Assembly (NCBI GenBank): GCA_038363925.1
Contig: JAQQWL010000011.1
Coordinates: 372,001-436,000, forward strand
Source of the DNA: Apiospora phragmitis
Lineage: Eukaryota > Ascomycota > Sordariomycetes > Amphisphaeriales > Apiosporaceae
Direction: 5' to 3'
DNA: 64,000 bases
Part shown: piece after piece, positions 47,605 through 59,931 of the stretch
Position numbering within the stretch: the first letter of the stretch is position 1
Layout of the letters: each line of letters opens with the position of its first letter
Position numbers and translations under genes: made by a program
The notes under the pieces: generated by a model
The model's input: the letters and a program-made list of their open reading frames with translations, nothing else
What the model was told of the DNA's origin: nothing
Database searches by the model: none

Positions 47605-48869
47605 TTAGGCCATGGTGTTCTGTTGGCTCGGCGGCGCGTATCGTAGCGTGAATGTACTCCAGACCTCGTTCCCGCTCATTTGGTGTTCCAGTCCTCGTAT
47701 GTACTGCCGTATGGCCGGTGTGTCTTTCTCCTCCAGTATCTCCTTCTCCAGCGCCTGATGCAGCGCCTCCCACTCGCGGCAGAGGTACGTGAGCGTTCGC
47801 TTCGAGGCCTCGGCCGATACCTGCGTCTCTTCGCATAGGATCGCTACACTGGAGCAGAGTACCGCGCCTTCCTCCCCGGACTCTTTCGACTGTCGGACCT
47901 CCTTGTCGTAACTCCACACATCGTTGATGACGGAAACGTGTCGGAACCAGATGCGGTCCAGCGGCTCTACCAAGCGCAGGTCTTCTGCTGACATCTCCAG
48001 CCCCATCGAAAATCGCCCCAATGTCGTAACCAGTCTGATGTGATTGCTCTGTCAGATATAATGATACGAAGGGGAGCAAGTGCTTCTGTACTTACGATGC
48101 GCCAACATCACGACCTCGCCATTCGAGGTACTCGCCCATATTCATCTTCTTCAATCGTGTGTCTTCCGTTTGTGCCGCCATGAAGTCGGCCATGGGCCCC
48201 AGGACTTCACTGGCTAGCCTAGCATCGAGCACCCGCATCTCCGCCCAGATATCATACGACATCCATTCCACTGCGACCGCACGATCCGGTTCTTCGTCTC
48301 CTCTCATGAGCGCCATCATCTTTGCATTGTACTGCCGGCCGTCCTCCAAAGACATATGATCGAGAAGGTCTAGAAAGAGTTAGCGTCCTTAACCCCAAGT
48401 TATACTGATCTCCCAATTGGGATTCGTGTGCTAGCGGTGGCACGTCGTATAGTCGAGGAACGGGGTTTGAGTAGCGTGACTTACCATCGACCAAGAACAG
48501 TAAGGTAATTAGGCGGCACACGACGCCTATCCGGTCATCCAGCGCCTCGGGATAGTTGTAGCACATGTTCCGGGTGAAGTCGGCACCCAAGAACTTCTTC
48601 CGCGACTTGCTGTTGGGGAAGGGCCAGTTCTCCAAGAAGTAGGCATCGACCTCCTTGATGACTTCTTCAACACGAGGGTGGCAGACGGGCGTGAATCGCG
48701 TAGGCGCGACGGCCATGTACCATGACGGCAGAGGTCTGGCGGGAGGTGGAGGTGTCGTCCCCGATAGTATCTTGGACCGTCCAGAGCTCCAGGAGAGAAC
48801 CTCTCCAATGAGAGAGACTAGCATCATAACGACGAGTTCTAGTTGTCGTCTCGTTTCGGGTTGTTGCAA
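47605..48869 (-). CDS. class I terpene synthase (aristolochene-synthase-like)
   Basis: Enzymes of this fold ionise a prenyl diphosphate (usually farnesyl diphosphate) with magnesium and cyclise it to a sesquiterpene. Three exons, 48869-48485, 48369-48096 and 48034-47605, join in frame to 362 residues. FTPVCHPRVEEVIKEVDAYF and the W-P-F-P segment mark the N-terminal domain. The first splice creates LLFLVDDLLDHMSLEDG, the DDxxD metal site. INDVWSYDKE is the NSE/DTE metal site with all three ligand positions (N, S, E). GLEHQMSGNEVWS and TLRY (the RY pair) close the protein. The frame is intact. No P450, acyltransferase or regulator lies within several kilobases, so its product may be released unmodified or finished by unlinked enzymes. 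The upstream Met at 48869 is the longest choice; Mets at about 48824 are alternatives. Confidence 0.85.
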
Positions 48870-51800
48870 AGGTTGTAGTTCACGAAGCGTGAGTTAGCTG
48901 GTGGAGAGTCGTGTTCTGTAGTGCACATAGCCACACTACGAAGCGTTCAAATGGATTTTCGTGCCCAGTGAATACAAAATAGCATATCTTGGGAGCGAAT
49001 ACTACTGATAGGTAGTTGATGTGCACGGTTGTAGAATATTGGTTGGCGGGAAGGGATCATATATCGTCGGCCGGGAGGACCAAGGGTTTCAAAAAAGGCA
49101 GTCAAGACCAGGTGCATGGGCGGAAAGAAGCACAAGGTCACCACCCATTTTGAACAAGAGACTCCATAACCCCCACAGCTGAATTCAGCCCAGCTCGGTA
49201 CCACTACAAGTAGTACGGTGGCCACACGTCGTCGCAACGCAGCTTCGGGTTTCTGCCGGGTCAAGCGTAGATGATCTCCCTTGCTTGCCAAGAAGGAGCT
49301 AGGGTTGGGAGAAACAGTAGGAAAATGCGCACCGCGCCGCACCGCTTGAGTTGAGAAGCACCGAAGCTGGCGTTGAAATCCCTTGCACCATTGGCCAGAG
49401 CAGACCCTTTCCCCTGTTGATGGAGTGAGTATGAGTACGAACCGCTGGCTGACGTACTGTAGGCGTCTCAAAAGAGCAATGTGGAACTGTGGACAGCGAG
49501 GATGAAAACCAGAAACGTACGGAAATGGGGAAAAGAGAGCCGGGGAGACTGGGTAGGCACAGCTTTCTTCGGAGATCAGAGAACCATTCTGATAAGATTC
49601 TGGCGTTATGACCGTCTGCTCTCCATAGCTGACGCCGGAAGGTTACATTAGGGAATTTGACACTGAGCCAGGGGGGCCCCTACTGGTTCCTCCTGACTAG
49701 TTGTATCATGGATCACTAAGACGGCCTGAACGGGCAAGGCGTATTCCGAGTAATACGGGGCAGAGAGGCCGTTAGCGGGACACGTGGTGCGGCCGGCGCT
49801 CTCCCAAAACGCTCGTCGGCATCAAGTCAGAGGATTCAAGGGACCCCCCGAACGTCAAGATCGACTGTGTTATCGCCAATGCCCCTGCAGCAACGGTGAG
49901 AGAGGGAGCTGGAGCACCGGAGTGAGTTACCGTAAGGATGGGTTGGCTATCCGAATTGTGAGGGGCTTGGGGCGATTCATAACAGCTAGTGCCCAGGTAC
50001 TGGGGTCCCCTCGTGATTGGATGGAAGAAAGAGGGTTTTGCCTCTGACTTGTTGGTTGGTTCCTCTGTTGCATGATCAGACGATGCAAGGTTTTGGCTAA
50101 ACACTTGCTTCGATCAGGTGAAATCCCACTGACTTGGAGTCGGGCCTTGGATGATCAAGACGAGTCGAAAGTCGCGGCACGGCCTGCGTGTGGCAGCCAG
50201 TGCGGAGCTTGGAGAGCCCATGAGAGGTCAAGCCCCGATTCGGGTCCGGTTGCCAGTTGTGGTGAATCGCCAGGGGCCTTGGAGATGATTGAAGTGGTAA
50301 GATGGCTCTGTGCCGCACTGGATGGATGGCAATAAATCGCACGTGTGTGGATCAAATCCTTTTTGACATGCAACTAAGCTTTAAGTCGATGATGCATCAT
50401 CCATGTGGTAAGCACCTAAGTTGGGCAGTTGTCGGGCGGCTCTCGCGACAATGTTAGCTAGCATGCACCTAGACAGGCACACACTTTACCTCAAACAGCG
50501 CCCACATCTTCCAGGGCTCTTTTTCAGCCTGCTTCCGATGGGTGGCACTTACTTACCGAACATACCTGGTCACCAACTGCTCGGTCAATTGTGTTGATTG
50601 AATATGTATGTCGAGAATAAAATAATGAAGTGGAGGAGAAGGAGGAAAGTGGAGATAACGATCGATTGAAGGAGCGTTAAGCAGGTGCGGCAGGCAGAGG
50701 CACACACGGCACAGAAGGAGAAAAAGGAGATGACGTAACATTCATTTAGTTGGCTCGAGGACACTTGCGCAGGGACTCCCTTCCATCTCTCCTTCTATGT
50801 ACGTGACGCCGCTGGTAATCGTACGATGGCCAGGTAATCGTTATCTCAAAACTTTCGTAGGGTTCCCACTCATTTGTAGATCCCGAGCCCCTTCCGTTCA
50901 CTGTAGAGTACTTACTTGCATTGGCACTCGCCTCGTTTTTCTCTCTCTCTTGATCGACTCTGGATGCTGGAGGTACTCCGTAGATGCGACTGAAAAGACA
51001 ACTGCGAATGAAATGCAAAGCCCGCCTTCCACTTCTGTCCGTCGTTTCCAGTTTCGTTTGACTGGGAATAGCATGCGGCTCGCAGGTACCCTAGCTTGAT
51101 TGATTCTTGCCCACTCGGCCACTCCAGTTGTGTTCCCGTCACTGGGGCGATTGGCTGGAAGCGCAAGTGGAAACTTCACTACCCATCATTCCGGTAAGTT
51201 TAACTAGCTCGCAACTCTCTGCGTTGGATTGGGATTTGCGACGCAGAGATCGAAACGATAACAGCTTTGGAATGAGTAAGCACTTAGGCGAAGCTTAGGC
51301 AAGGCTCGATCAAGACATTTTCTAGGCCACACGTTGGGATCGGCGTGTTAGGTTACTCTGTACAGCCGCCGGCACTGATGTCGCCCCCCTGTTAGACCGC
51401 TTCCCTCCAGTCTGCCCTTCGCCTCTGCCTGTAATTAATTGCGTGCTCGGTTGCATACCGCAGGGGAGGGGGCAATCATATCATGTGCCGTGTAAATCCG
51501 AACACCTTTCCTCTTTCTAACAACGGTTTGTGGATTGAGCGACGAATCCGGGATACCGAGCTGCCACTATTTCAGCGCGCGCGGCGCGGTAACCGGTGCC
51601 CTGCAGGCCACGGAATAGGCAACGTGCAGCCCATAGTGCGACCTGAAAGGGGACGAGGGCACAACGCACCTGCATTAGTGCCGGTATCGAGAGCCTCGGT
51701 TGTCGAACAAACGGTGTGCCTTGACATGGTTCTGGAGCGCCATATTTCCATGTCAGTCGTTGTGCAGAATCGCCGGTAATTACTTACCATTAGACCATCA

Positions 51801-54800
51801 CTTTGAGAGCGCCAACACTGGCATAACAGTCACCTCTCAAGATGTACAGCACCTCGTATCAGTTCAGCTAACATACACTACTGTACGATCAACTATGGTT
51901 CGACTACCTATTAGCAATTTGAGAACAATGGAAGATTCGAGATAGGCGAGCCACCCGCACACACCATTGATCACCGACCCCGACGGCACAGCTGCACAGG
52001 CCTATATGCTGTCCCTTCCACCCCGGGCCGGCCCGCACACCAACGCGTCCGATGAAACCCTCCAATATCCCAATTCTGACACATAATGATACGAGACAGG
52101 CGCATTCCATTCCAGGTACCTGGCATGCCTTCCAGATTGCCTAGGTAGACCAACTGTTCAGCCCAAGTCAGCTGATAAACTTGCCATCATGATATTACCA
52201 TTCCCGCTTGCATGATTGGACTCCTACTCGCTTAAGTACTCGCGCTCTTCCTGCATGCATGAGACCGGCACGCATGGGGGGCAACTTTCAGTCTGCCTTC
52301 TAGATTGAGGTCTGGATTCCGGTGATGCATACAAACTAACCTAGATACCGACGACTACTGCACGCTTCTCGCCCCGAAACAACCTGCTCATGAATATCCG
52401 TCAGTCTCCCGACAGAGGTGCAGAAGCACGCCACATGGACTAGAGCAGCACATCATGGAGCTAGTCTCTCTGCATTGAAACTGAGGGTGTTCCGTCCGAG
52501 AATATACTACTGTTTCAAGCCGCCATTGCATTCCATCGTGAATTTGTTGACAAAAATACAGGCTGGTACTTTCTCTCTGCAAGCAGTGTCTATTACAACA
52601 TTCGTTTTGATACGCTTACAATGGTTGCAGTGCCTGTGAAACTACAAGGACCTGCCAACAGCTGCCAAAGTATGACATACGATCTCTCCGCCTTTTCTCC
52701 CTTGCTATCATTTCTTGGATTGCCACTACCGGTAAAGGGTGCACTTGGTGGGTGAATCACCGAACCATATGTAGCTAGTCAGGCTATCTTTGGGATGCAG
52801 GACCTGCCTTGGGCGCCGACGTTGCGCCGCCACCCCCATACGAGGAGAAACCATCCGCACCTGCTTACCTAGTAGCCCCCGGTGATCGTTACCGCTTAGC
52901 TAAGCCTGCTCCTCAGCCCGCTTGCTGCTAAACTAGGTAGCGCCTGGCCTTCCGAGCGAGCCGCCGCCAGCCCCGTACGTTTCCCCGTAAACAAGATGAC
53001 GCTCTGTGCCGCCGCCGGCCGGGACGCTGGACCCTTTCCTATAGCGCGTGGTGAGTGGAGGACAAACTGGGTAAATAGAGAAGCCCCATGCCGAAGGTAA
53101 CCTTGACGGCAAAGATAGCTGTCGGTACCCCTCCCGCACACGCGCTGATCAAAGTACGAGGTTGCTGACGGACTGGGTCTCCCTCGCGCTTCTCCTCATG
53201 CCTAGCTGCCTCCTGCCTAGTACCGTGATGGGACAGGTCGTGTCCCCGTTGTTGGCAGCAGCACTTGAATGATCCTGGCGCCTCCTGGGGGTGGACGGTC
53301 CTAGTGGGTGTTCTCCGCCTAAGCTTATCGTGACAGACACTCGGAGCAGTATGCAGTAGATGTAAACACCAGGAGGTCTGGTGGCAAGACAGACCTATAA
53401 ATTCATATTGGGCCTGCCAAAAATCTGGACGGTTTCACTTCAAGGGAGGTTTTGCTCGGACTGAACAGTTGAGGGAGGAAAGCCTGAGTAGGTATAGCCG
53501 AGGCCAAAGCAGCCGCTACAGAAAGAGACTTGGAGGACATTTCAAAATTATGATTGTACCCATAATGGAGCGATGCTATTTCAAGTCCATGTTATCTAAG
53601 TTCCACCGAGGTTTGCTCTTTCCGGAAAGCCTTGCATTCGACGAAGAATCCGCGACACCAGGAGTGAAGTCTTGCCCCTATAGTTGGGTACACCAACAAG
53701 AGACATTGATGAAATCCCGTTCAGAAAATGTAATAGAACCGACGGATGATACCGATACTCGGATCATTAGTTTTCACTGTGTCTGGATGTCCTCGACGAT
53801 GGCTCGTAGCAGAAAGCTGTGCAATCTTGAGGGGGGGGGGGACACAGCACTTACGCGCTTCACATAACTGATCCCATTACCTTTCCTAAAGGCTTACATT
53901 TTCTTCTCCTTGGGATTAGTATGCTATAACTGTTCCCTTATAGGCTACTCTCTTCTCCGGTGACATTTGATTTAATCTTTTCGCACTCATATCCAGGTCC
54001 CAATCTTCTCGCAAAAGAAGCCGCAAAGCATACAGCCTGTCTTGGTATCATGCTGAAATATAATACTCAAATTCATAACGATTCCACACATGAGACACAG
54101 GAGTCAAGATTACGTTTGCTTCTATTTCCACATAACAGAATCAAGCCCTTGAAATCAATTTGTAGTGAGATGGCTGCCAGGGGGACTTCTTAGCTTTGGG
54201 ACGAGACCGGACTGGATCTTGTCCAGGACTCAATAGAAGAATACACAACGACAGAAGAAACTGAAAAACGTCACAGTATAAGTCTTTGCCGGATATCCTA
54301 ACCCCACTGGCACCATCTCGAGCATTATTGTCACTGCCATGGCATACAAGCAAACCCCTGAATCAGTGCAACCTCCTGAGCTGTTTCGATGAGTAAATAG
54401 AAACACTACTTGCCTATAAGATAACCATCTAGATCATAGGGGTAACAAGTTGATGTATCATTTAAGGGCTGAGAAGTAATCCGGGCATAGATGGCTATTG
54501 GCTATTGTGCCTATTTATACCCTGACCTACCAAGACCGCCAAGATAGAATACAAGTAATTAAGATGTCCAAGACAAATGCATATCATCTTTCTCATGGGA
54601 TTTAAGTTGACGACCCCGAGCTGGCTTGGAAATTGATCCTTTGCTTCCTGTCTCCCTCGCGGTGGCCAGCTGCAACTACACCCTCTTTCTCTCTCCACAT
54701 CCACCTCAATGAAAATGTCAGTGAACATGTGGAGGCACTTACTCAGCGGAAAGGTCACCAAAGACCCACCCCATGAAATAATGGGTCGCTTTAAGGGCGA

Positions 54801-55190
54801 GGACGGTGGGGGAAGTGCGCTTCGGTTCTTGGCCCCCAGAATCTCTACTCCTTTACACTAGGACTCTCACCAGTGGCCTACCATATTGTCGGGACTCCAA
54901 GGCCGTGATAAACTGAGCGGCCAGTATTACGTTCCAGGTGCACGTGATATTCTTTGTGCAAGTTGCAAGACACGCACTAGTCCCGCTTATCTGAATGGCA
55001 TTCGTACGCCGGCTTAGCCAATCAGCTGCTATGTATGACGACGGAAAGGGTCATGATGTCATCATATGTAGCGAATTACCACTCTACCCGCTCACCCGGG
55101 ATTGCCGAGAAGACTGATATATCTATGTTGTCTTTCCGTCTTGGCTCCCGTGACATCCCACTTGAGTGCAATTTTGATTAGACCGTCAAT
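48870..55190. other. 6.3-kb gene-free stretch
   Basis: I find no gene. The longest frames (48947-49471 minus, 174 residues; 53469-53867 plus, 132 residues) have biased, non-protein-like composition and no motif. Base composition is ordinary and there is no sign of RIP. The part just upstream of 48869 should hold the terpene-synthase promoter. Other contents could be non-coding RNA genes or very old repeats, which I cannot show. Confidence 0.5.
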
Positions 55191-56734
55191 ATGAGCGACC
55201 CGAGCAATCCCAATATCGAAAACCGAAGCACGCCCCAATGGGGACTGATGCAGCGGGAACTGTTTTGGGCTCCCAACGAAGAGAAGCATACACCGCTGAA
55301 CACCCGTTCGTACCAATGCCCGTCCGTGCTCCGGCCCATATGCACTACTGGTCAGCTAACACCGTGCAAACAGACCCGGACAAACTGAAGCAACTTGCCG
55401 AGGAACGTCTCAGCAAAGGAGGATGGTACGTGCCAGAGGCCCTGATTAGCCGCAATAGTAGCCATGACGATGACGCCGGCTACCCCGGTTAGCTGTTCCC
55501 ACAATGTCCTGACCTTTCTCCGCTCTCTGCCGCAGGCTCTACTCATCGTGTAACGCCGGCCAGTCGTGGACGCACTACGCCAACCGCCTAGCCTTCTACC
55601 GGCACCAGGTCATCCCACGGCAGCTGGTGGACACGAGCCGCCGCGACACGGCGACCACCATCTTCGGCCACCGCGTCGCGGCGCCTATCGGCTTCGCGCC
55701 CATCGGTATCAACCGCATCTACCACCCGACGGGCGAGCTGTCGCCGGCCAAGGTAGCGCGCGAGCTGAACCTGCCGTACTGCCTGTCGTCGGCGGGCAGC
55801 TGCAGCATCGAAGACACGGCGCGGGCCAATGGTGAGAACGACGGTCAAGGTGTGCGCTTCTTCCAGCTGTACTGGAGCCCCGACGAAAAGGTCTCGACGT
55901 CGATGCTGCAGCGCGCCGCGCGCTCCGGCTACTCGGCCTGCATCCTGACGACGGACACGTGGCAGCTGGGCTGGCGCCACGACGACGCCGCGGCGGGCAA
56001 CTACGCCTTCTACCGCGAGCACGGCGCGGGGGACCTGGCGCTGCAGGACCCGGCCTTCCGCGAGCGGCTGCGCGAGGCCGGCATCGACCCGGCGAAGGAC
56101 CCGAAGCGCGCGGGCGCCGAGTGGATCGACAAGCACATCTGGCACGGGCACTCGCACACGTGGGCCGAGATCCCCGGCCTCATCAAGCAGTGGAAGGACA
56201 TCTCGGGCGGGAAACCTTTCATCATCAAGGGGATCCAGAGCGTGGCAGACGCACGCAAGGCCGTCGAGGTCGGCGTCGATGGCATCGTTGTGTCAAACCA
56301 TGCGGGGCGCCAAGTGGACGGGGCGATTGCCAGCTTAGACGCCTTGGAGAAGATTGTCGATGCGGTTGGCGATAAAACCTACGTAAGTGGCGGTTTACTT
56401 TTGATGATTTACTGTTTGCTATCATCACCTCCCCAAGCCAAGGCTGACTGAAGCATTGAATCAGATTATGTACGATTCCGGCATCCGTGGTGCCTCTGAC
56501 GTCTTCAAGGCCTTGGCCCTGGGCGCCAAGTTTGTCTTTATCGGCCGCCTCTGGGTGTGGGGGCTCAGTGCAGCGGGCGAGGAAGGGGTTCGACACGTCA
56601 TGAAGGCTTTGCTGGCCGAGTTTGATATCATGATGAATGTGGCCGGCTACCCGGACTTGGAGGATATTAATCGGGATGCGCTCGAGTCTTTGCCGAAGGG
56701 TACTTACTTCCCTGGCACGCCGAGCTTAACGTGA
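55191..56734 (+). CDS. FMN-dependent alpha-hydroxy-acid oxidase (lactate 2-monooxygenase-like)
   Basis: The family oxidises (S)-2-hydroxy acids such as lactate with FMN on a TIM barrel. Exon 1 begins MSDPSNPNIENRSTPQWG and ends DPDKLKQLAEERLSKGGW; intron 55426-55535. Exon 2 (55536-56392) has LYSSCNAGQSWTHYANR, APIGFAPIGINRIYHP, LPYCLSSAGSCSIED, TDTWQLGWRHDD, GGKPFIIKGIQSVADARKAV and SNHAGRQVDGA, which carries the active-site His and Arg (the usual form is SNHGGRQ, so an Ala replaces a Gly). After an intron (56393-56464), exon 3 reads DSGIRGASDVFKALALGAKFVFIGR, the FMN-phosphate site, ending at 56734. The first and last parts of exon 1 are in different frames; a one-base change near 55265-55320 is likely. 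The WRHDD text and long insert resemble lactate 2-monooxygenase more than glycolate oxidase. Confidence 0.82.
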
Positions 56735-57249
56735 TCAGCGTCCTCACATAGAAAAATCAACCATCACGGTGGTTGTAACACGGTGGCTGTCATATAAGAA
56801 ACGTTATGAATCTCGAGACATCGGAAGTCTGCTCGGCGACTGAGCACGGAGATACGCAACGAATTGACAGACGTTCGGAGCCGATGGTAGCATAAGGCGA
56901 TTAACCCGTCTGTCAGTTTTTGGCCGTTTACTGTAAGGGTAATAAATTGTCAGATAAGCCCGTCTATGTCCGTTAACACCAAGGGCACAGCGACTTCGCC
57001 ATCTGACTAATCATGTAAGGGGTGCTGTGTGATTGCGGTGACTGACAAATACGGCCCGCAAGGGGGGGCAGCGGTGCTGACACTCTCCAAATACCCCGCT
57101 ATGTATCAATCGAAAACCCCGGCACTTGCGGCGGGACACCAATTTTCACTCCTTTCGCGATATCGATTCAGTCACACACTTACGTTTTCGTTGTTGGTAC
57201 TTCTTTCTTTCACCTCCACTACACCAACCACCGTGTCAAGCAAATCACT
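56735..57249. other. intergenic region between oxidase and lactonase genes
   Basis: About 500 bases between two genes on the same strand. It should carry the lactonase promoter; the last 70 bases are C/T- and A/C-rich like a fungal leader. No coding frame. Confidence 0.5.
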
Positions 57250-58562
57250 ATGGCTGGAACAACTTGGGATATCCCCTCCGGAGCGACGGTCAAGGTGTCC
57301 ATCATCGACTCCACGATGAGGCTCAGCAACATGCCAACGACAATGTTATTCGATAATGCTGTGGAGGACTTCGACCACCTCGACAGAATCCCCACGTGGT
57401 GCCTCCTCGTCGAGAGCGCGTCGGGCCGCAAGGCCGTGTTCGACCTGGGCGCCCCGACCGACTTCGACACCTATGCGCCGGTGTACAACAAGTTGATGAA
57501 CGAGGCCGGCCTGCGCTCGGGCTTCAAGGTCGAGAAGGACGTCGCGCAGGTCTTGCAGGACCACGGCGTCGCCCCGGCTGACGTCAGCAGCATCATCTGG
57601 AGGTGAGTCATCCCGGTGCGAAACCTAGCAGACCTGTAGCGGCAACGAGACCCGCTTCCCTACGGCCCATGTTATGAGTGGTTGGGCAGATCTGAGGGCT
57701 TACCTGTATCCGTTCACTCCAGCCATCAGCATCTGGACCATATCGGCAATCCCAACACGTTCCCCAAGTCGACCGAGATCGTAGTTGGTCAAGGCTTCAC
57801 CAAGGCCTACTGCCCCGGGTACCCCACAAACCCAGACTCGCCAGTATGTGAGACGTACTTCGCGTAAGTCATGGACTGTCCACCCAGGATAACTAAGCTC
57901 CCGAAAAAGGTGAACCTCACACTTCGTAACACTCTAGCGACCGAACCCTCCGCGAGATCAACTTTGAGCCCGGCCCCGCCGCCAACCCAAAGATCGGCGG
58001 GTTCCGCGCCCACGACTTCTTCGGCGACGGGTCCTTCTACCTGCTGGACACGCCTGGCCACACAACGGGCCACCTCTCCGCCCTCGCGCGCACGACGCAC
58101 GGTGATATTGAAGACACCTTCATCCTGATGGGCGGCGACGTCTGCCACCACGGCGGCGAGCTGCGCCCCTCGCCGTACCAATCCCTACCGGACCCCCTCA
58201 CTGCGTCCCACTACCCCGTGCCCGCGGGCCTCAATATCACTGGCTGTCCGGGCGCGGCGCTCTTCGGCGCCCTGCAGACCAGCCGCGGGCGCAGGGCGCG
58301 CGACGAGCCCTTCGTGGACCCGTCTAAGCAGCTCCAGGAGGACTATGCGGCCTCGGGGCGGTCGATCCGCGAGGCGCAGGTGCCCGACGCCATGGATAAC
58401 GTGTTCTTCGTGTTTGCGCACGACGCCACGCTGTTGGGTGTTGTTGATGTGTTCCCGAAGGGGGCGAACGAATGGCGGGACAAGGGGTGGGCGGACACGG
58501 CGCGGTGGACGTTTTTGAAGGACTTTGCGCCGGCGGCGGCGAAGTTTGGGGAGGAGAAGTGA
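57250..58562 (+). CDS. metallo-beta-lactamase-fold hydrolase (lactonase-like)
   Basis: Three exons, 57250-57602, 57723-57863 and 57938-58562, join in frame to 372 residues. The first splice makes SHQHLDHIG, the HxHxDH motif that binds two metal ions. Later metal ligands are expected in LLDTPGHTTGHLSAL (His), ILMGGDVCHHGGELRPS (Asp) and FVFAHDATLLGV (His). The order and spacing resemble N-acyl-homoserine-lactone lactonases and related fungal proteins, which open lactone rings. Fungal members are mostly untested, so the substrate is unknown. There is no signal peptide, so it is probably cytosolic. It lies 515 bases downstream of the hydroxy-acid oxidase on the same strand; opening of a lactone to a hydroxy acid followed by oxidation would make a sensible pair, but this is inference. 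All frames are intact. Confidence 0.83.
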
Positions 58563-59690
58563 AGTGAGATGAAGTGAGCTGAGGTGTGGGTGTGAAAGGG
58601 GGAAAAGTTGCAAATTGGAGGAAGGGAAGGGTTGGTTCAAGATGGTTGACCAAGATGAAAACGAAGGCCTGGCAGAATATATCGTACCGCTAGAAGTGTT
58701 GTTTGAACCAGTTTCAAGGAGTCGTGACTATGGGTATGGTCCCGAGTATTCCAAGAATCGTCGATGAGAAATGATGGATCAAATCTTCAGGAGCAAGGTT
58801 TGGTAGGTAAGACTGTACGGAGAGGATGATGATGATAGAAACACCCTGAAATAGAAACTGGGTTACGAGACAGGAGTTTCTTGTTGCTATTTTGGAATTT
58901 GAATCCCGCATACAGAACCGGTGATGGTCCAAAGAGCCACTAAACGGTTTGATGAGTAAGTAGATTTGAGAACCTTCCTGTGAAATGGACCGAATAGGAT
59001 CTCATTAGTGTCGAAAAGTGGCAATGAGTTCGGCACTGAGCACAAATTTGACGCCCAAACGGCGCCTGACCACAGCAACATCCAAATTCACACCATATGT
59101 GGGCTGTTGGCACAATTCTATGGCGCCTGGAGTGGAAGGCCGATCGGGCATTGCTTTTCTCCCGCGCTGAATTCCAAAATTGTGAGCAAGCATCAGCGCA
59201 GACAATGAGAAAGTTGGTGATTTGCCATGTTTGTCCAGGCGGCGTCTGTGTGCCTGCGCGCATGCATCCAAGTCCAAAGCGGAAATAGGGGCAATGGGGG
59301 TATGGTACGCCACGATCCTTGGCGCTATTAGTCTAATAATAACCGTTTGACCCGGAGGACCGACAAGCTCCCAGCTAGCCTGAGAACAGCTAGCCCCTGA
59401 GCGGCGTTGCTGGGAACGAACACAAACACCTAATGTCAGTATGCTTATTTTCCTAGTAGCGCCCAGCGGGAGATCTGTGACAGCTGTGCGCGTAAGCCGG
59501 ACATTCCGTCCTTCCTTCTATTTTGGTCAGTTCTAGATTTGTCAGGATGAACGAGGCGTCACAACGAGAGTGTGCAGTAACGCATTTGTCGAAAATTCAC
59601 GTGCGAACCGAGCAGTGTCACGGTTACTGGCGGCGAGGTGTTGCGCCAGCCATGGATATTCTGTAGGAAGTCGAGTGCGGTTTGGTGTGA
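58563..59690. other. intergenic region
   Basis: The first 80 bases are GTGA-rich 3' flank of the lactonase gene. Nothing else is recognised on either strand. Confidence 0.5.
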
Positions 59691-59696
59691 GGCAGA

Positions 59697-59712
59697 TCTG
59701 TATAAGTATAGG
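59697..59712 (+). promoter_or_regulatory. TATA-like element of the small secreted protein gene
   Basis: TGTATAAGTATAGGG lies about 230 bases before the start codon at 59932. It is followed by a long leader rich in CA, CT and TC (CATCAACATCTTCAGCC and similar), typical of strongly expressed fungal genes. The assignment rests on position and sequence only. Confidence 0.45.
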
Positions 59713-59931
59713 GACATATCCCGGAAAGAGAATAATTTTGTTTCCTCATCAGCATCAACATCTTCAGCCTTCTAGCACTTCTTCAACACACTCAATACTA
59801 CTACTACAATTCTTCATCTTCATTACTCACCAACAAACAACCAAAACAACTTTCAGAGTTCTTACTCTTCACCTTCACCACCAACAACCATTACTACTTC
59901 CTTCTTAGGAAACCAACCCACCACCTTCAAA

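Noticed and set aside
48947..49471. 174-residue minus-strand open frame upstream of the terpene synthase
   Set aside because: No motif, odd composition and a position in the expected promoter; probably chance.
53469..53867. 132-residue plus-strand open frame with a TATA-like sequence upstream
   Set aside because: No family resemblance, low-complexity end and no splice or leader evidence; not enough to call a gene.
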